This document shows, one piece after another, positions 16,205 to 24,960 of a DNA stretch of 64,000 bases; the first letter of the stretch is position 1, and each line of letters begins with the position of its first letter. Source of the DNA: Streptomyces spinoverrucosus (GTDB lineage: Bacteria; Actinomycetota; Actinomycetes; Streptomycetales; Streptomycetaceae). Both the position numbers and the translations under genes were made by a program. Where the stretch lies: assembly GCF_006539505.1 (NCBI RefSeq), contig NZ_BJND01000025.1, positions 118,856-182,855 on the forward strand, in the 5' to 3' direction. The notes below the pieces were generated by a model. It ran no database searches. It worked only from the letters and a program-made list of their open reading frames with translations, and was not told where the DNA came from.

Positions 16205-17194
16205 TTGTACACGGCACACCCCGACCGCTACGCGGACATGCCCTACCGGCGTACCGGACGCAGCGGCCTCAAGCTCCCCGCCCTGTCGCTCGGCCTGTGG
16301 CACAACTTCGGCCCCGACCGGCCGGTCGAGACCCAGCGGGCCATCCTGCGCCGCGCCTTCGACCTCGGCGTCACCCACTTCGACCTGGCCAACAACTACG
16401 GCCCGCCGCCCGGCGCCGCCGAGTCCGCGTTCGGCGAGGCGCTCAAGGCCGACTTCGCGCCGTACCGCGACGAGCTGGTGATCTCCACCAAGGCCGGCTA
16501 TCTGATGTGGCCCGGCCCGTACGGCGAGTGGGGCTCGCGCAAGTACCTGCTGTCGTCGCTGGACCAGAGCCTGAAGCGGATGGGCCTGGACTACGTCGAC
16601 ATCTTCTACTCGCACCGCCCGGACCCCCAGACTCCGCTGGAGGAGACGATGGGGGCCCTGCACTCGGCCGTCCAGCAGGGCAAGGCGCTCTACGTCGGCG
16701 TCTCGAACTACTCCCCGGAGCAGACCCGCGAGGCCGCCCGCATCCTGGGCGAGCTGGGCACCCCGCTCCTGATCCACCAGCCCCGCTACTCCATGCTCGA
16801 CCGCCGCCCCGAGGACGGACTGCTGGACGCGCTGGACGAGCTGGCGGTCGGCTCGATCGCCTACTCGCCGCTGGAGCAGGGCCTGCTCACCGGCCGCTAC
16901 CTCGACGGCATCCCGGAGGACTCGCGGGCCGCGAGCGACAGCCCGTTCCTGAACTCCGACGCGCTCACCGAGGAACTGGTCGGCCGGCTGCGCGCCCTCG
17001 ACGACATCGCCAAGTCCCGCGGCCAGACGCTGGCCCAGATGGCCCTCGCCTGGGTCCTGCGCGGCGGCCGTGTGACCTCCGCCCTGGTCGGCGCGAGCAG
17101 CCCCCAGCAGCTGGAGGACAGTGTCTCGGCGATCGGCAACCTCGACTTCGACGCGGAGGAACTCTCCCGCATCGACGCCATCGCCCAGCCCTGA
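16205..17194 (+). CDS. aldo/keto reductase (YghZ / L-glyceraldehyde-3-phosphate reductase type)
   Basis: 329 residues with a TTG start at 16205, supported by GGAG upstream and by the family N-terminus YADMPYRRTGRSGLKLP. Catalytic tetrad: D in FDLANNYG, Y66-region tyrosine of the same motif, K in STKAGY and H in FYSHRPD. NADPH-binding elements GVSNYSPEQ and the C-terminal SALVGASSPQQLEDS are present. Homologues reduce methylglyoxal and L-glyceraldehyde 3-phosphate. Likely controlled by the divergent LysR regulator. A strong terminator follows directly. Confidence 0.93.
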   Translation: MYTAHPDRYADMPYRRTGRSGLKLPALSLGLWHNFGPDRPVETQRAILRRAFDLGVTHFDLANNYGPPPGAAESAFGEALKADFAPYRDELVISTKAGYLMWPGPYGEWGSRKYLLSSLDQSLKRMGLDYVDIFYSHRPDPQTPLEETMGALHSAVQQGKALYVGVSNYSPEQTREAARILGELGTPLLIHQPRYSMLDRRPEDGLLDALDELAVGSIAYSPLEQGLLTGRYLDGIPEDSRAASDSPFLNSDALTEELVGRLRALDDIAKSRGQTLAQMALAWVLRGGRVTSALVGASSPQQLEDSVSAIGNLDFDAEELSRIDAIAQP

Positions 17195-17209
17195 CCCCCA
17201 CCGATGCCC

Positions 17210-17245
17210 CCGTGCCCGGAGGCGAACCACCGCCTCCGGGCACGG
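17210..17245 (+). terminator. terminator of the aldo/keto reductase gene
   Basis: Perfect 15-bp inverted repeat CCGTGCCCGGAGGCG (17210-17224) / CGCCTCCGGGCACGG (17231-17245) with a 6-nt loop, 16 bases after the stop codon. Very stable stem, no U-run. Confidence 0.8.
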
Positions 17246-17667
17246 CCGCATTGCGACGTATTCGGGCCAGACCACATACGTCCATCCGCCTTTACTCAGG
17301 CCCTTCGCAGGACGCCGGTGAATTTCCGCATCCGCGTTTCCGGTCGTCCCCCTGGCGGTCTCCCCGCACGGTGATCTAGGAAGTCTTCGATCCTCAGACC
17401 TCGTAAACCGGAAAAACTCATCGCGGAGTCTCTCACTCCGGTCCGGGCCGAAGATCCGCACCGTCCGGCCTGCGCGCCTCACCCGTAGCGTTCCGGCCAA
17501 TACGCGCGGTGAATATGCCAGGAGACTGGCCGGAAAGGCATGGTGACAGTGGTTCAAGAGTGAAGATACTCGAATCTCAGGGACTCTCAGGGACTGTTTC
17601 ACCGCACAGGAGCCGCACCGAAAGCGAGGCATCACCGCAAGCGGGCAACGCGACGGGGGAGGCGAAC
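17246..17667. other. long leader upstream of the hypothetical gene at 17668
   Basis: About 420 bases with lower GC than the flanks. I see no gene with a supported start; the in-frame extension back to 17509 (MNMPGDW...) lacks a ribosome-binding site. A perfect direct repeat of CTCAGGGACT lies at 17576-17585 and 17586-17595. The length and composition suggest promoters and a long 5' untranslated region. Confidence 0.4.
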
Positions 17668-18078
17668 GTGCACGACGAATTCCTGTGCCATGTCACGGGG
17701 TACGGCGTCTGCGGCGGCCGGCGCATTGGCGTACCGCTCGGCACCTACCGGGCACCCACCCTGGCCCTCGCGCTGTGGTGGCTGCGCGACCGCGCCACCT
17801 GGATCGCGGAGCGGCTCGATCCGCAGCCCGGCGACGCGCCGTTCCCGCCGAACGCGCTGATTCCGGTCGGGGACTCAGTGGCGGATGTGCCGTCGGTGCT
17901 GCGCGCCTGGTGTGCTGACTTGGACCAGCAGGAGCTGATCGCCGACCAGTTGGCGGCCGGGCGGCTGGTCAGGATCGCCACCAGTGACGACACCACGGAG
18001 TACGAGCTGCTCGCCGAGTCCGTCGACGCCCTGCGGATGCAGCGCACCATCCCCGCGCTGGTCGTTCCCGTCGCCTGA
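17668..18078 (+). CDS. hypothetical protein
   Basis: 136 residues from GTG 17668, preceded by GGGGGAGG. I do not recognise a family. The protein is soluble and acidic, opens with HDEFLCHVTGYGVCGGRRIGV, and has a central WWLRDRATWIAERLD helix and a C-terminal stretch (TTEYELLAESVDALRMQ). Cys residues are at positions 6, 14 and further on. It lies between a terminator and the FHA-ABC gene, on the same strand as the latter. Function unknown. Confidence 0.7.
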   Translation: MHDEFLCHVTGYGVCGGRRIGVPLGTYRAPTLALALWWLRDRATWIAERLDPQPGDAPFPPNALIPVGDSVADVPSVLRAWCADLDQQELIADQLAAGRLVRIATSDDTTEYELLAESVDALRMQRTIPALVVPVA

Positions 18079-18149
18079 CACGTGCCATCGGCAGCCGCCG
18101 GGCTGTCATCAATCAGCGCACATGTGAGCGAATCGGTAGCATTTTGACC

Positions 18150-20486
18150 ATGGCGGAGCGGCCTGTCGCATCGACGGCACCCGAACTCGTCGTGGAGACC
18201 GAGACGGGCTCCACCGTGATGAGCCCCGTCCGCGACTACCACGTCGGACGCGACCCGCACAGCGACATCGTCATCGACGACCCCCGCGTCTCCTGGCACC
18301 ACGCGGTGCTGCGTCCCGTGGACGGCCACTGGACGCTGAAGGACGAGCACAGCACCAACGGCACCTACGCCGAAGGCCACCGGGTCCAGGAGTGGGACGT
18401 CGGCCCCGGCAGCGTCCTGCGCTTCGGCGATCCCACCAACGGCCCCCGCGCCGTCCTGGTGGGGCTCGCCGCTACCCCGGAGCGCCCCTCGGCGGTCCAC
18501 CGGCCCGCCCGCACCCACACCTTCCGGAATCCCGCCTCGGTACGGCCGCTGCCCACCCATACGATCCGGATCGGCCGCGCCGAGGACAACGACCTGATCG
18601 TCGCCGACCTGGTCGTCTCCCGCCGGCACGCGGAACTGCGCGCGCACGCCGACGGGACGTACGAGATCATCGACCTCGACAGCCACAACGGCACCTACCT
18701 CAACGGGCAGCGCGTCACCAGAGCCCCGGTCGGCCCCGGTGACATCATCGGCATCGGCCACTCGGCGTTCTGCCTGGTCGGCGGCCAGTTGCAGGAGTAC
18801 GTCGACACCGGCGAGATCTCCCTGGACGTACAGGACCTGACGGTGGCCGTCGACCGTGGGCGCAGGACGCTGCTGGACGGCGTGTCGTTCCCCGCACGGG
18901 AGAAGTGCCTGCTCGCGGTCGTCGGCCCGAGCGGCGCCGGCAAGTCCACACTGCTGGGCGCCCTGACCGGCCAGCGCCCCGCGGACCACGGCACCGTGCT
19001 GTACGACGGCCGAGACCTCTACCACGACTACGCCGAACTGCGACAGCGCATCGGACTGGTCCCGCAGGAGGACATCCTGCACACCCAGCTGACCGTCCAC
19101 GCCGCCCTGTCCTACGCCGCCGAACTGCGGTTCCCGCAGGACACCGCCGAAGCGGAGCGGCGCGCCCGGGTCGACGAGGTGACCCGCGAACTCGGTCTGG
19201 AGCAGCGCGCCCACCAGCCCCTGCACAGCCTCTCCGGCGGGCAGCGCAAGCGGGTCAGCGTGGCCCTGGAGCTGCTGACCAAGCCGTCGCTGCTGTTCCT
19301 CGACGAGCCGACCTCCGGCCTCGACCCCGGCATGGACCGCTCGGTGATGCACACGCTGCGCGGCCTCGCCGACGACGGCCGGACCGTCATCGTCGTCACG
19401 CACAGCGTCCTCAGCCTCGACGTCTGCGACCGGCTGCTCGTCCTCGCCCCGGGCGGCAGGGTCGCCTACTACGGCCCGCCCGGCCACGCCCTCGCCTTCT
19501 TCGGCTTCACCCAGTGGCCGGAAGCCTTCGAGGCCTTCGAACACGACCAGGACCGGGACTGGGCGGGTGAGTACCGCGCCTCGCCCTTCCATCGGCACTA
19601 CGTCGCCGGCGTCGGAGCCCGGCCCGAGGAGCCCGGCGAGGGCCCGGTCGCCGTGGGCCCGCCGCCCCGGCCGCGCGGCTGGGCCGCCCAGCTGGGCACG
19701 CTGGTCCGCCGCTACACGGCCGTGCTCAGCGCCGACCGCACCTTCCTCCTCGTCATGATCGCGCTGCCCTTCGTCCTGGGCGGCATGGCCCGCGCCCTCG
19801 CGGGTGGCGAGCTGGACCGCCGGTCGGCGATGAACACGCTGCTCATCCTCTGTGTCGGCGGGGTGCTCACCGGCGCCGCGAACGCGGTGCGCGAGATCGT
19901 CAAGGAACGTGTGATCTACCGGCGGGAGCGGGCCGTGGGCCTGTCCAGATCGGCGTACCTGACGTCCAAGGTCGTCGTGCTCGGCACGGTCACCGTGCTC
20001 CAGGCCGTCGTGCTGACCCTGGTCGCCCTGTACGGCGTCGACCTCAACGCGCCCGGCGGGCAGGGGGTGCTGATGCCGCCGTTGATCGAGATCGCGGTCG
20101 CTGTCGCCCTCCTGGCGTTCACGGCGATGATGCTCGGCCTGCTGATCTCCGCGCTGGTGCGCAGGGAAGAGGTGACGATGCCGCTGCTGGTGCTGCTCGC
20201 CATCGTCCAGGTCGTCTTCTGCGGCGCCCTGTTGCAGCTGGACGGCGTGCCGGGGCTGGAGCAACTGGCCTGGCTGGTCCCCGCCCGCTGGGCGTTCGCC
20301 GCGATGGCCGCCACCGTCGACCTGGGCCGGCTGTCCCCCGACGAGCTGAGCGGCGACCCGCTGTTCGCCCACACGGCCGGGGTGTGGCTGCTCGACACCG
20401 GCATGCTCGGCGCCCTCTCGGTGGTGTTCGGCTACGTCGTCCACGAACTGCTGCGCCGCCGCGAGCCCGCCGTGATGCGAAAGTAG
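18150..20486 (+). CDS. twin-FHA domain ABC exporter, ATPase and permease in one chain
   Basis: 778 residues. FHA domain 1 (about 15-105: HVGRDPHSDIVIDD, VSWHHA, STNGTY) and FHA domain 2 (about 135-212: IRIGRAEDNDLIV, VSRRHAEL, SHNGTYLNG) bind phosphothreonine. The ABC ATPase follows with Walker A GPSGAGKS (259-266), signature LSGGQRKRVS and Walker B LLFLDEPTSG. A C-terminal ABC-2/ABCG-like permease has about six membrane segments. The protein should homodimerise like ABCG half-transporters. FHA domains imply control by a Ser/Thr kinase. ATG 18150 is preferred to TTG 18144; no ribosome-binding site is visible and a TAGCAT box at 18137-18142 lies just upstream, so a leaderless transcript is possible. 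Confidence 0.92.
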   Translation: MAERPVASTAPELVVETETGSTVMSPVRDYHVGRDPHSDIVIDDPRVSWHHAVLRPVDGHWTLKDEHSTNGTYAEGHRVQEWDVGPGSVLRFGDPTNGPRAVLVGLAATPERPSAVHRPARTHTFRNPASVRPLPTHTIRIGRAEDNDLIVADLVVSRRHAELRAHADGTYEIIDLDSHNGTYLNGQRVTRAPVGPGDIIGIGHSAFCLVGGQLQEYVDTGEISLDVQDLTVAVDRGRRTLLDGVSFPAREKCLLAVVGPSGAGKSTLLGALTGQRPADHGTVLYDGRDLYHDYAELRQRIGLVPQEDILHTQLTVHAALSYAAELRFPQDTAEAERRARVDEVTRELGLEQRAHQPLHSLSGGQRKRVSVALELLTKPSLLFLDEPTSGLDPGMDRSVMHTLRGLADDGRTVIVVTHSVLSLDVCDRLLVLAPGGRVAYYGPPGHALAFFGFTQWPEAFEAFEHDQDRDWAGEYRASPFHRHYVAGVGARPEEPGEGPVAVGPPPRPRGWAAQLGTLVRRYTAVLSADRTFLLVMIALPFVLGGMARALAGGELDRRSAMNTLLILCVGGVLTGAANAVREIVKERVIYRRERAVGLSRSAYLTSKVVVLGTVTVLQAVVLTLVALYGVDLNAPGGQGVLMPPLIEIAVAVALLAFTAMMLGLLISALVRREEVTMPLLVLLAIVQVVFCGALLQLDGVPGLEQLAWLVPARWAFAAMAATVDLGRLSPDELSGDPLFAHTAGVWLLDTGMLGALSVVFGYVVHELLRRREPAVMRK

Positions 20487-20492
20487 CCGCCG

Positions 20493-20937
20493 CGCCCGCC
20501 GCTGCCGGTCCGGCCCGTGGAGCGGCACGGCGACTGGCGCCACATCCGGTACGCCAACGGCTGGACCGCGCGCTCGACGGCCACCGCTGATCGCCGTACT
20601 GCAGCACCCGCCGACCGAGAACGAGCCGCTGACCGCGACGGCCGACCCCGCGGGCTGCTGCTCGCCGTGCGGCGCGGTGGCTGGGGCTACTTCCGGTGCG
20701 CCGACGGCTGGGCCGCTTGGCTTGACGGCAGCCGCTGGTCGACGTACGGCAGGACCGGCCGACCGAGGACGAGCCGCTGACCGCGACGGCCGACCCCGCG
20801 GGCTGCTGCTCGCCGTGCGGCGCGGTGGCTGGGGCTACTTCCGGTGCGCCGACGGCTGGGCCGCTTGGCTTGACGGCCACCGCCGATCGCCGTACCACAG
20901 GACCCGCCGACCGAGGTCGAGCCGCTGACCCGCGACG
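20493..20937 (+). repeat. three tandem copies of a 148-bp segment, decayed repeat-protein coding DNA
   Basis: Copies two and three start at 20641 and 20789 (GCCGACCCCGCGGGCTGCTG), 148 bp apart, and share about 90 identical bases; a more diverged first copy precedes them. Each encodes a motif of the form R-x-G-x-W-x-x-x-R-x-A-x-G-W-x-A-x-L-D-G (for example GGWGYFRCADGWAAWLDG). As 148 is not a multiple of three, each copy falls in a different frame, so no continuous protein is possible now. It follows the ABC gene stop directly. Confidence 0.75.
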
Positions 20938-21150
20938 GCCGCCCTCCAGCCCGCTGCTCGCCCGCGCCGAGCAGGAGGTGGCCTGCTCCCGCGCGGCCGT
21001 CGACGCGCCGATGGGGGCGCGGCCTCGACGGCGAGTCCTTCCGGACCGCACGCGCGGGCAGCGGATCGGCGTGGTGGTCGACGGGAAGCCCGTCCGGCTG
21101 TACGACGCCGAGGCCGAGCGGTGGGCGCATACCGACGGAACGCGGCTGTG
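20938..21150 (+). pseudogene. possible gene remnant continuing from the 148-bp repeats
   Basis: After the third repeat copy the plus strand still reads like coding DNA in one frame (QRIGVVVDGKPVRLYDAEAERW followed by AHTDGTRLWPA, given in two pieces), then ends abruptly at the junction with the truncated ABC ATPase on the other strand. There is no start or ribosome-binding site. I read it as the tail of the same decayed gene as the repeats, joined by a deletion. Family not recognised. Confidence 0.35.
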
Positions 21151-21351
21151 GCCGGCGTCCGGCCGGTGCACCCCGGCGAGCGTCTTGATGAGGGTCGACT
21201 TGCCCGCGCCGTTCTCGCCGGCGAGGGCGTGCACCTCTCCGGGGAACAGCTCCAGGGACACGTCCCGCAGGGCGCGTACCGCGCCGAAGGACTTGGAGAT
21301 GCCCTTGAGCGCCACTACCGGGGCCGGCCCCGTGTCGGACGGGTGGGTCAT
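21151..21351 (-). pseudogene. truncated RbsA/MglA-type sugar ABC transporter ATPase (N-terminal 67 codons)
   Basis: From ATG 21351, with GAGGAGCC upstream, the minus strand encodes MTHPSDTGPAPVVALKGISK and then FGAVRALRDVSLELFPGEVH, ending in the Walker A segment GENGAGKSTLIKTLAGVHRP. This is the typical start of a monosaccharide importer ATPase of about 500 residues. Homology stops near 21150, where unrelated DNA begins, so over 85 percent of the gene is missing, along with the permease and binding-protein genes. A functional start site is retained, so a short peptide could still be made. Confidence 0.75.
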
Positions 21352-21605
21352 GAGGGGCTCCTCGACGACGCGGCGAGGGCGGCGAGGCGCCGAGTACCTA
21401 CGCGACGGACGAGCACCACGCGGCAACCCGACAAGGAACTCGGCTGCGGCGGCACCGCGTCGTTCACCCGAGCCCGCGACCTGCGCCGGAACCGCACGGT
21501 CGCGCTCACGCCGCTCGCCCCACGACGCCAGCCGGTCCTCCCCGGCGAACCCGCCCCCGTTCAGGACTGGACCAATGACACACCGTCCCGCATGATGACG
21601 CTGCC

Positions 21606-23507
21606 ATGACAACGCCGTCCGGGATGGTGACCGTGCGCGCAGCCTTCGTCAGGGCCACACTGGCCGCCGTACTGCTCCTTCTGCCCCTGGTGCAGGCGCC
21701 CCAGGCCGAGGCGGCCGTCGACTGGACCGCGCCGCTGAGCACCCGGGGCCGCTGGATCGTCGACGCCGACGGCGACCGCTTCAAGCTGCGGTCCGGCAAC
21801 TGGCACGGCGCCAGCGGCACCTGGAACGGCTCCGGCAGTACGGCCGACGACGCCAACCACCACGCCGGTGAGAACTCCGGCCGGATCCCGCTCGGCCTGG
21901 ACCGCGCGCCCATCGCCGAGATCATCGCCGGATTCCAGGAGATCGGGATCAACAGCATCCGCCTGCCCTTCTCCAACGAGATGATCCACGACACCGTCCC
22001 CGTCACGGACGACGCCGTCGCCGCCAACCCCGCCCTGCGCGGCATGACCCCGCTCCAGGTGTACGACGCCGTGGTCCGCGAACTGACCGCCGCCGGACTC
22101 GCGGTGATCCTCAACAACCACACCAACACCACCCGGTGGTGCTGCGGAGTCGACGGCAATGAACGCTGGAACGCCAGCCAGTCCACCGAGGCCTGGGAGA
22201 ACGACTGGCTGTTCATGGCCCGCCGGTACCAGGACAACAAGCGTGTCGTCGGCGCCGACCTCTACAACGAGGTGCGCCGCAACGTCTGGGACGACCCCAA
22301 CTGGGGCCTCGGCGACAACCACGACTGGTTCGCCGCCTCCCAGCGAGTCGGCGACCGCATCCTGACGGAGGCCAACCCCGACCTCCTGATCATCGTCGAG
22401 GGCATCAACTGGACCGGCATCCCCGTCGACGGCCTGCCGCACGAACGCCCCACCCTGGAGCCCGTACGCCGTCTCTCGCACACCCTCGTCGACTCCGGCA
22501 AGCTCGTGTACTCGGCCCACTTCTACGACTACACCGGCCCGAACCACAGCGGCGCCACCGGAACGGGCGAGACCAGCGACCCCCGCTACCGCGACCTCGC
22601 CCCGACCGAACTGATCGACGTACTGAACCGCCAGGCCTTCTACGTCACCGCCGAACAGGACCGGCACTTCACCGCGCCGGTCTGGATCAGCGAGTTCGGC
22701 ATCGGCGGCCGGGAGGAGACCGGCGCCAAGCAGCGGGCCTGGTTCGAGAACTTCGTCGACCATCTGATCCGCACCGACGCCGACTTCGCGTACTGGCCAC
22801 TCGTCGGCTGGCACGAGAACCGCAAGGGCAACGGCTGGGCGCTGCTGCACTGGGACGCCGCGGGCAACCGCATGGGGCTGTACGACGGTGACGACTGGCG
22901 GGCCCCCGCATGGACCCGGCTCATCGACGCGCCCGGCCGCACCGGACCGGTGGCGCCGGTGACGGAGTGGTCCATGCTCAGCCCCGACCACGGCGACTTC
23001 GATCAGTCCCGGCGGATGCGCGCCCTGCCCGACTGGGACCCGGGCGCCCGCAAGGCGGCCTGCCCCGACGGTCAGCGGCTGCTCGGCCTCAGCCACACCG
23101 GCAACCGCGGCCTGTGCTCGGACGTGTCCGGCTCGTGGCCCCCGGCCGGCGGACACGAGGTGGTCGTCGACGAGCGGCACGTCACGACGGGCAACGACTG
23201 GGCCACGGGCTACACCAAACTCCAGTGCGCCACCGGCCACTACCTGAGCGGCTACAGCGTCCGGGGCTCCGCCGTCTCCGCCGCCCTCTGCGCGTCCGCC
23301 CCGGCGGGTGAGCTCGGCACCAGTGGCCGTACCGTCTGGTTCGACCGCGGCGACAACCGGGGATCGACACCCAAGGGCGGTGACTTCGCGGTCGGTCACT
23401 ACAAGGGGCAGTGCGCGGACGACGAGTACGCGGCCGGGATTGCGTACACGGGACGGGTGGGCTCATCGCGGACGCCGGACGCGTTGTACTGCCGGAAACT
23501 TGGCTAG
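21606..23507 (+). CDS. secreted GH5-type glycoside hydrolase with Cys-rich C-terminal domain
   Basis: 633 residues. Signal peptide with hydrophobic core AAVLLLLPLVQAP, cleavage near AEAAV (36). The catalytic (beta/alpha)8 domain runs from about 45 to 440: LRSGNWHG, SIRLPFSN, LNNHTN, acid/base Glu in LYNEVRRNVW, HFYDYTG, and nucleophile Glu in WISEFGIGG, as in GH5/cellulase-like enzymes. Residues 465-633 form a separate domain with eight or so cysteines (AACPDGQRLLGLSHTG, LCSDVSG, QCATGHY) of unknown, possibly carbohydrate-binding, role. ATG 21606; a GTG at 21627 is an alternative. Its stop codon overlaps the stop of the convergent streptophobe gene. Confidence 0.87.
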   Translation: MTTPSGMVTVRAAFVRATLAAVLLLLPLVQAPQAEAAVDWTAPLSTRGRWIVDADGDRFKLRSGNWHGASGTWNGSGSTADDANHHAGENSGRIPLGLDRAPIAEIIAGFQEIGINSIRLPFSNEMIHDTVPVTDDAVAANPALRGMTPLQVYDAVVRELTAAGLAVILNNHTNTTRWCCGVDGNERWNASQSTEAWENDWLFMARRYQDNKRVVGADLYNEVRRNVWDDPNWGLGDNHDWFAASQRVGDRILTEANPDLLIIVEGINWTGIPVDGLPHERPTLEPVRRLSHTLVDSGKLVYSAHFYDYTGPNHSGATGTGETSDPRYRDLAPTELIDVLNRQAFYVTAEQDRHFTAPVWISEFGIGGREETGAKQRAWFENFVDHLIRTDADFAYWPLVGWHENRKGNGWALLHWDAAGNRMGLYDGDDWRAPAWTRLIDAPGRTGPVAPVTEWSMLSPDHGDFDQSRRMRALPDWDPGARKAACPDGQRLLGLSHTGNRGLCSDVSGSWPPAGGHEVVVDERHVTTGNDWATGYTKLQCATGHYLSGYSVRGSAVSAALCASAPAGELGTSGRTVWFDRGDNRGSTPKGGDFAVGHYKGQCADDEYAAGIAYTGRVGSSRTPDALYCRKLG

Positions 23508-24766
23508 GGCGTCGCGCCCCGCCGCCGTACCCTCTTCGCCAGCAGTCCGCCGAGCAGGCCGGTCACAAGCCCCCACAGCACGGCGAGCCCCAGCGCGATC
23601 CAGATCCGGGGCCGCAGGAACAGTTCACCGGCGAGGTCGCCGCCCAGGTCGCCGATGCCGAGGACGGACAGGCCGTAGGACGCGGAGATCCGGCCGACCA
23701 GGCAGATCATGAGCACGGTGAGCGCCAGCGCGACGGCCATGTGCACGGCATGCTGCCAGAGCCGCACCCGCGCCGGTGAACGGGCCGCCATCACGAACGC
23801 GGCCCCGAGCACCAGCACCGCCGCCACGACCACCAGCCACCACCACCGGCCGTCCTGCTCGGAGAGCGTGCCGACGTTGACGGCCTGGACCTCCGAGGAG
23901 CGCAGCACCTGGTCCAGCACGTGCGGCATCGGCAGCTCGAACGGGCCTTCCACCCGGCCGTCCCAGGTGGCGCCCAGGCCGAGGGTGAGCCCGAGCCACA
24001 CCAGGTTCGGCAGCCCGAGCAGCAGCACGGCGAAGGTCTCGACGGCATGCCCACGGGTCGCCGCGACGATCAGGCCGATGACAAACCCCAGTACGACGTA
24101 GGCGAGCAGCAGGACGACCATCGCGTACGCGGCCGGACGCACCGATTCCTGAAAGCGCAGCAGCCGGCCCGGCAGCGGGGCGCCGCGCGAGACCAGCAGG
24201 GCCAGCGCCAGCACACCCACCAGCCACAGCAGACCGAAGAACAGGGACAGCGGTACGTCCGTGGTGAAGCCGATCTCCGGCGTGAGACCCAACAGATCAC
24301 CGATGTCAGTGATCGCACCCTCGCCGAGCGAGATCCGGAAGGTCTGCCGGGCCCCGAGGGCCAGTCCGAGCAGGCCCAGCAGCCACAGGACGGCCACCTT
24401 CCCGGCCCACGCGCCCAGCTCCCCGGCACCCGCCACCGCCCGGTGCCGCAGCGGTCGCAGGAAACCCGCGGCGATCACCAGCGCGCCGACCAGCGTCACG
24501 GACAGCGGGATCACGCTCAGCCCCGCCGCCGTCTCGGCGAGGCCTCCGACATCTCCCGACAGCTCGACGACACCGCCCACCGACGTCACGACGGTCGCCG
24601 CGACCACCCGGGGAAACGCCCCGTCCGGCAGATCCGCCGCCCCGGCCGCCCACAGGCCCAGCGCGGCGGTGACCCCCATGGCGACCAGCCCGGCCAGCAC
24701 CACGACCACGGCCTGCACCCAGCCGGGACGGGACAGTGCCTGGTCGGAGAGGGCCCGCGCGCTCAC
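23504..24766 (-). CDS. streptophobe-type polytopic membrane protein
   Basis: 420 residues, almost entirely hydrophobic, with roughly ten transmembrane segments (for example VVVVLAGLVAMGVTAALGLW, VAVLWLLGLLGLALG, FFGLLWLVGVLALALLVS, WIALGLAVLWGLVTGLL). The composition and the ending in basic KRVRRRG match the Streptomyces-restricted streptophobe family, which has no known function. The start is GTG 24766 with a weak GGCAGG site. Stop codon TAG is shared with the GH5 stop on the other strand (CTAG). Confidence 0.8.
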   Translation of the reverse strand: MSARALSDQALSRPGWVQAVVVVLAGLVAMGVTAALGLWAAGAADLPDGAFPRVVAATVVTSVGGVVELSGDVGGLAETAAGLSVIPLSVTLVGALVIAAGFLRPLRHRAVAGAGELGAWAGKVAVLWLLGLLGLALGARQTFRISLGEGAITDIGDLLGLTPEIGFTTDVPLSLFFGLLWLVGVLALALLVSRGAPLPGRLLRFQESVRPAAYAMVVLLLAYVVLGFVIGLIVAATRGHAVETFAVLLLGLPNLVWLGLTLGLGATWDGRVEGPFELPMPHVLDQVLRSSEVQAVNVGTLSEQDGRWWWLVVVAAVLVLGAAFVMAARSPARVRLWQHAVHMAVALALTVLMICLVGRISASYGLSVLGIGDLGGDLAGELFLRPRIWIALGLAVLWGLVTGLLGGLLAKRVRRRGATP

Positions 24767-24960
24767 CCTGCCACGCTAAGCAGCACCGGCCCCGGGCGCG
24801 CGCCGGGAGGTCCGTCCGCGCTCGCAGGCACCCCTCAGATGGAGGGCCGCCGCGCCGGGCTGCCCCGCCCGTTCGGCGGCCCTCAACCGCTCGGCGTCAG
24901 CGGCAGAAGACCCACCCTGGCCACCCGAGAGGCCAAGGCGTCACTGTTGGCCCACTGCCC

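Noticed and set aside
17745..20543. 932-codon open frame on the minus strand across the FHA-ABC gene
   Set aside because: Antisense shadow of a well supported gene; low-complexity composition and no motifs.
20493..21605. Insertion sequence
   Set aside because: No transposase, terminal inverted repeats or target duplication; the debris is better explained by gene decay and deletion.
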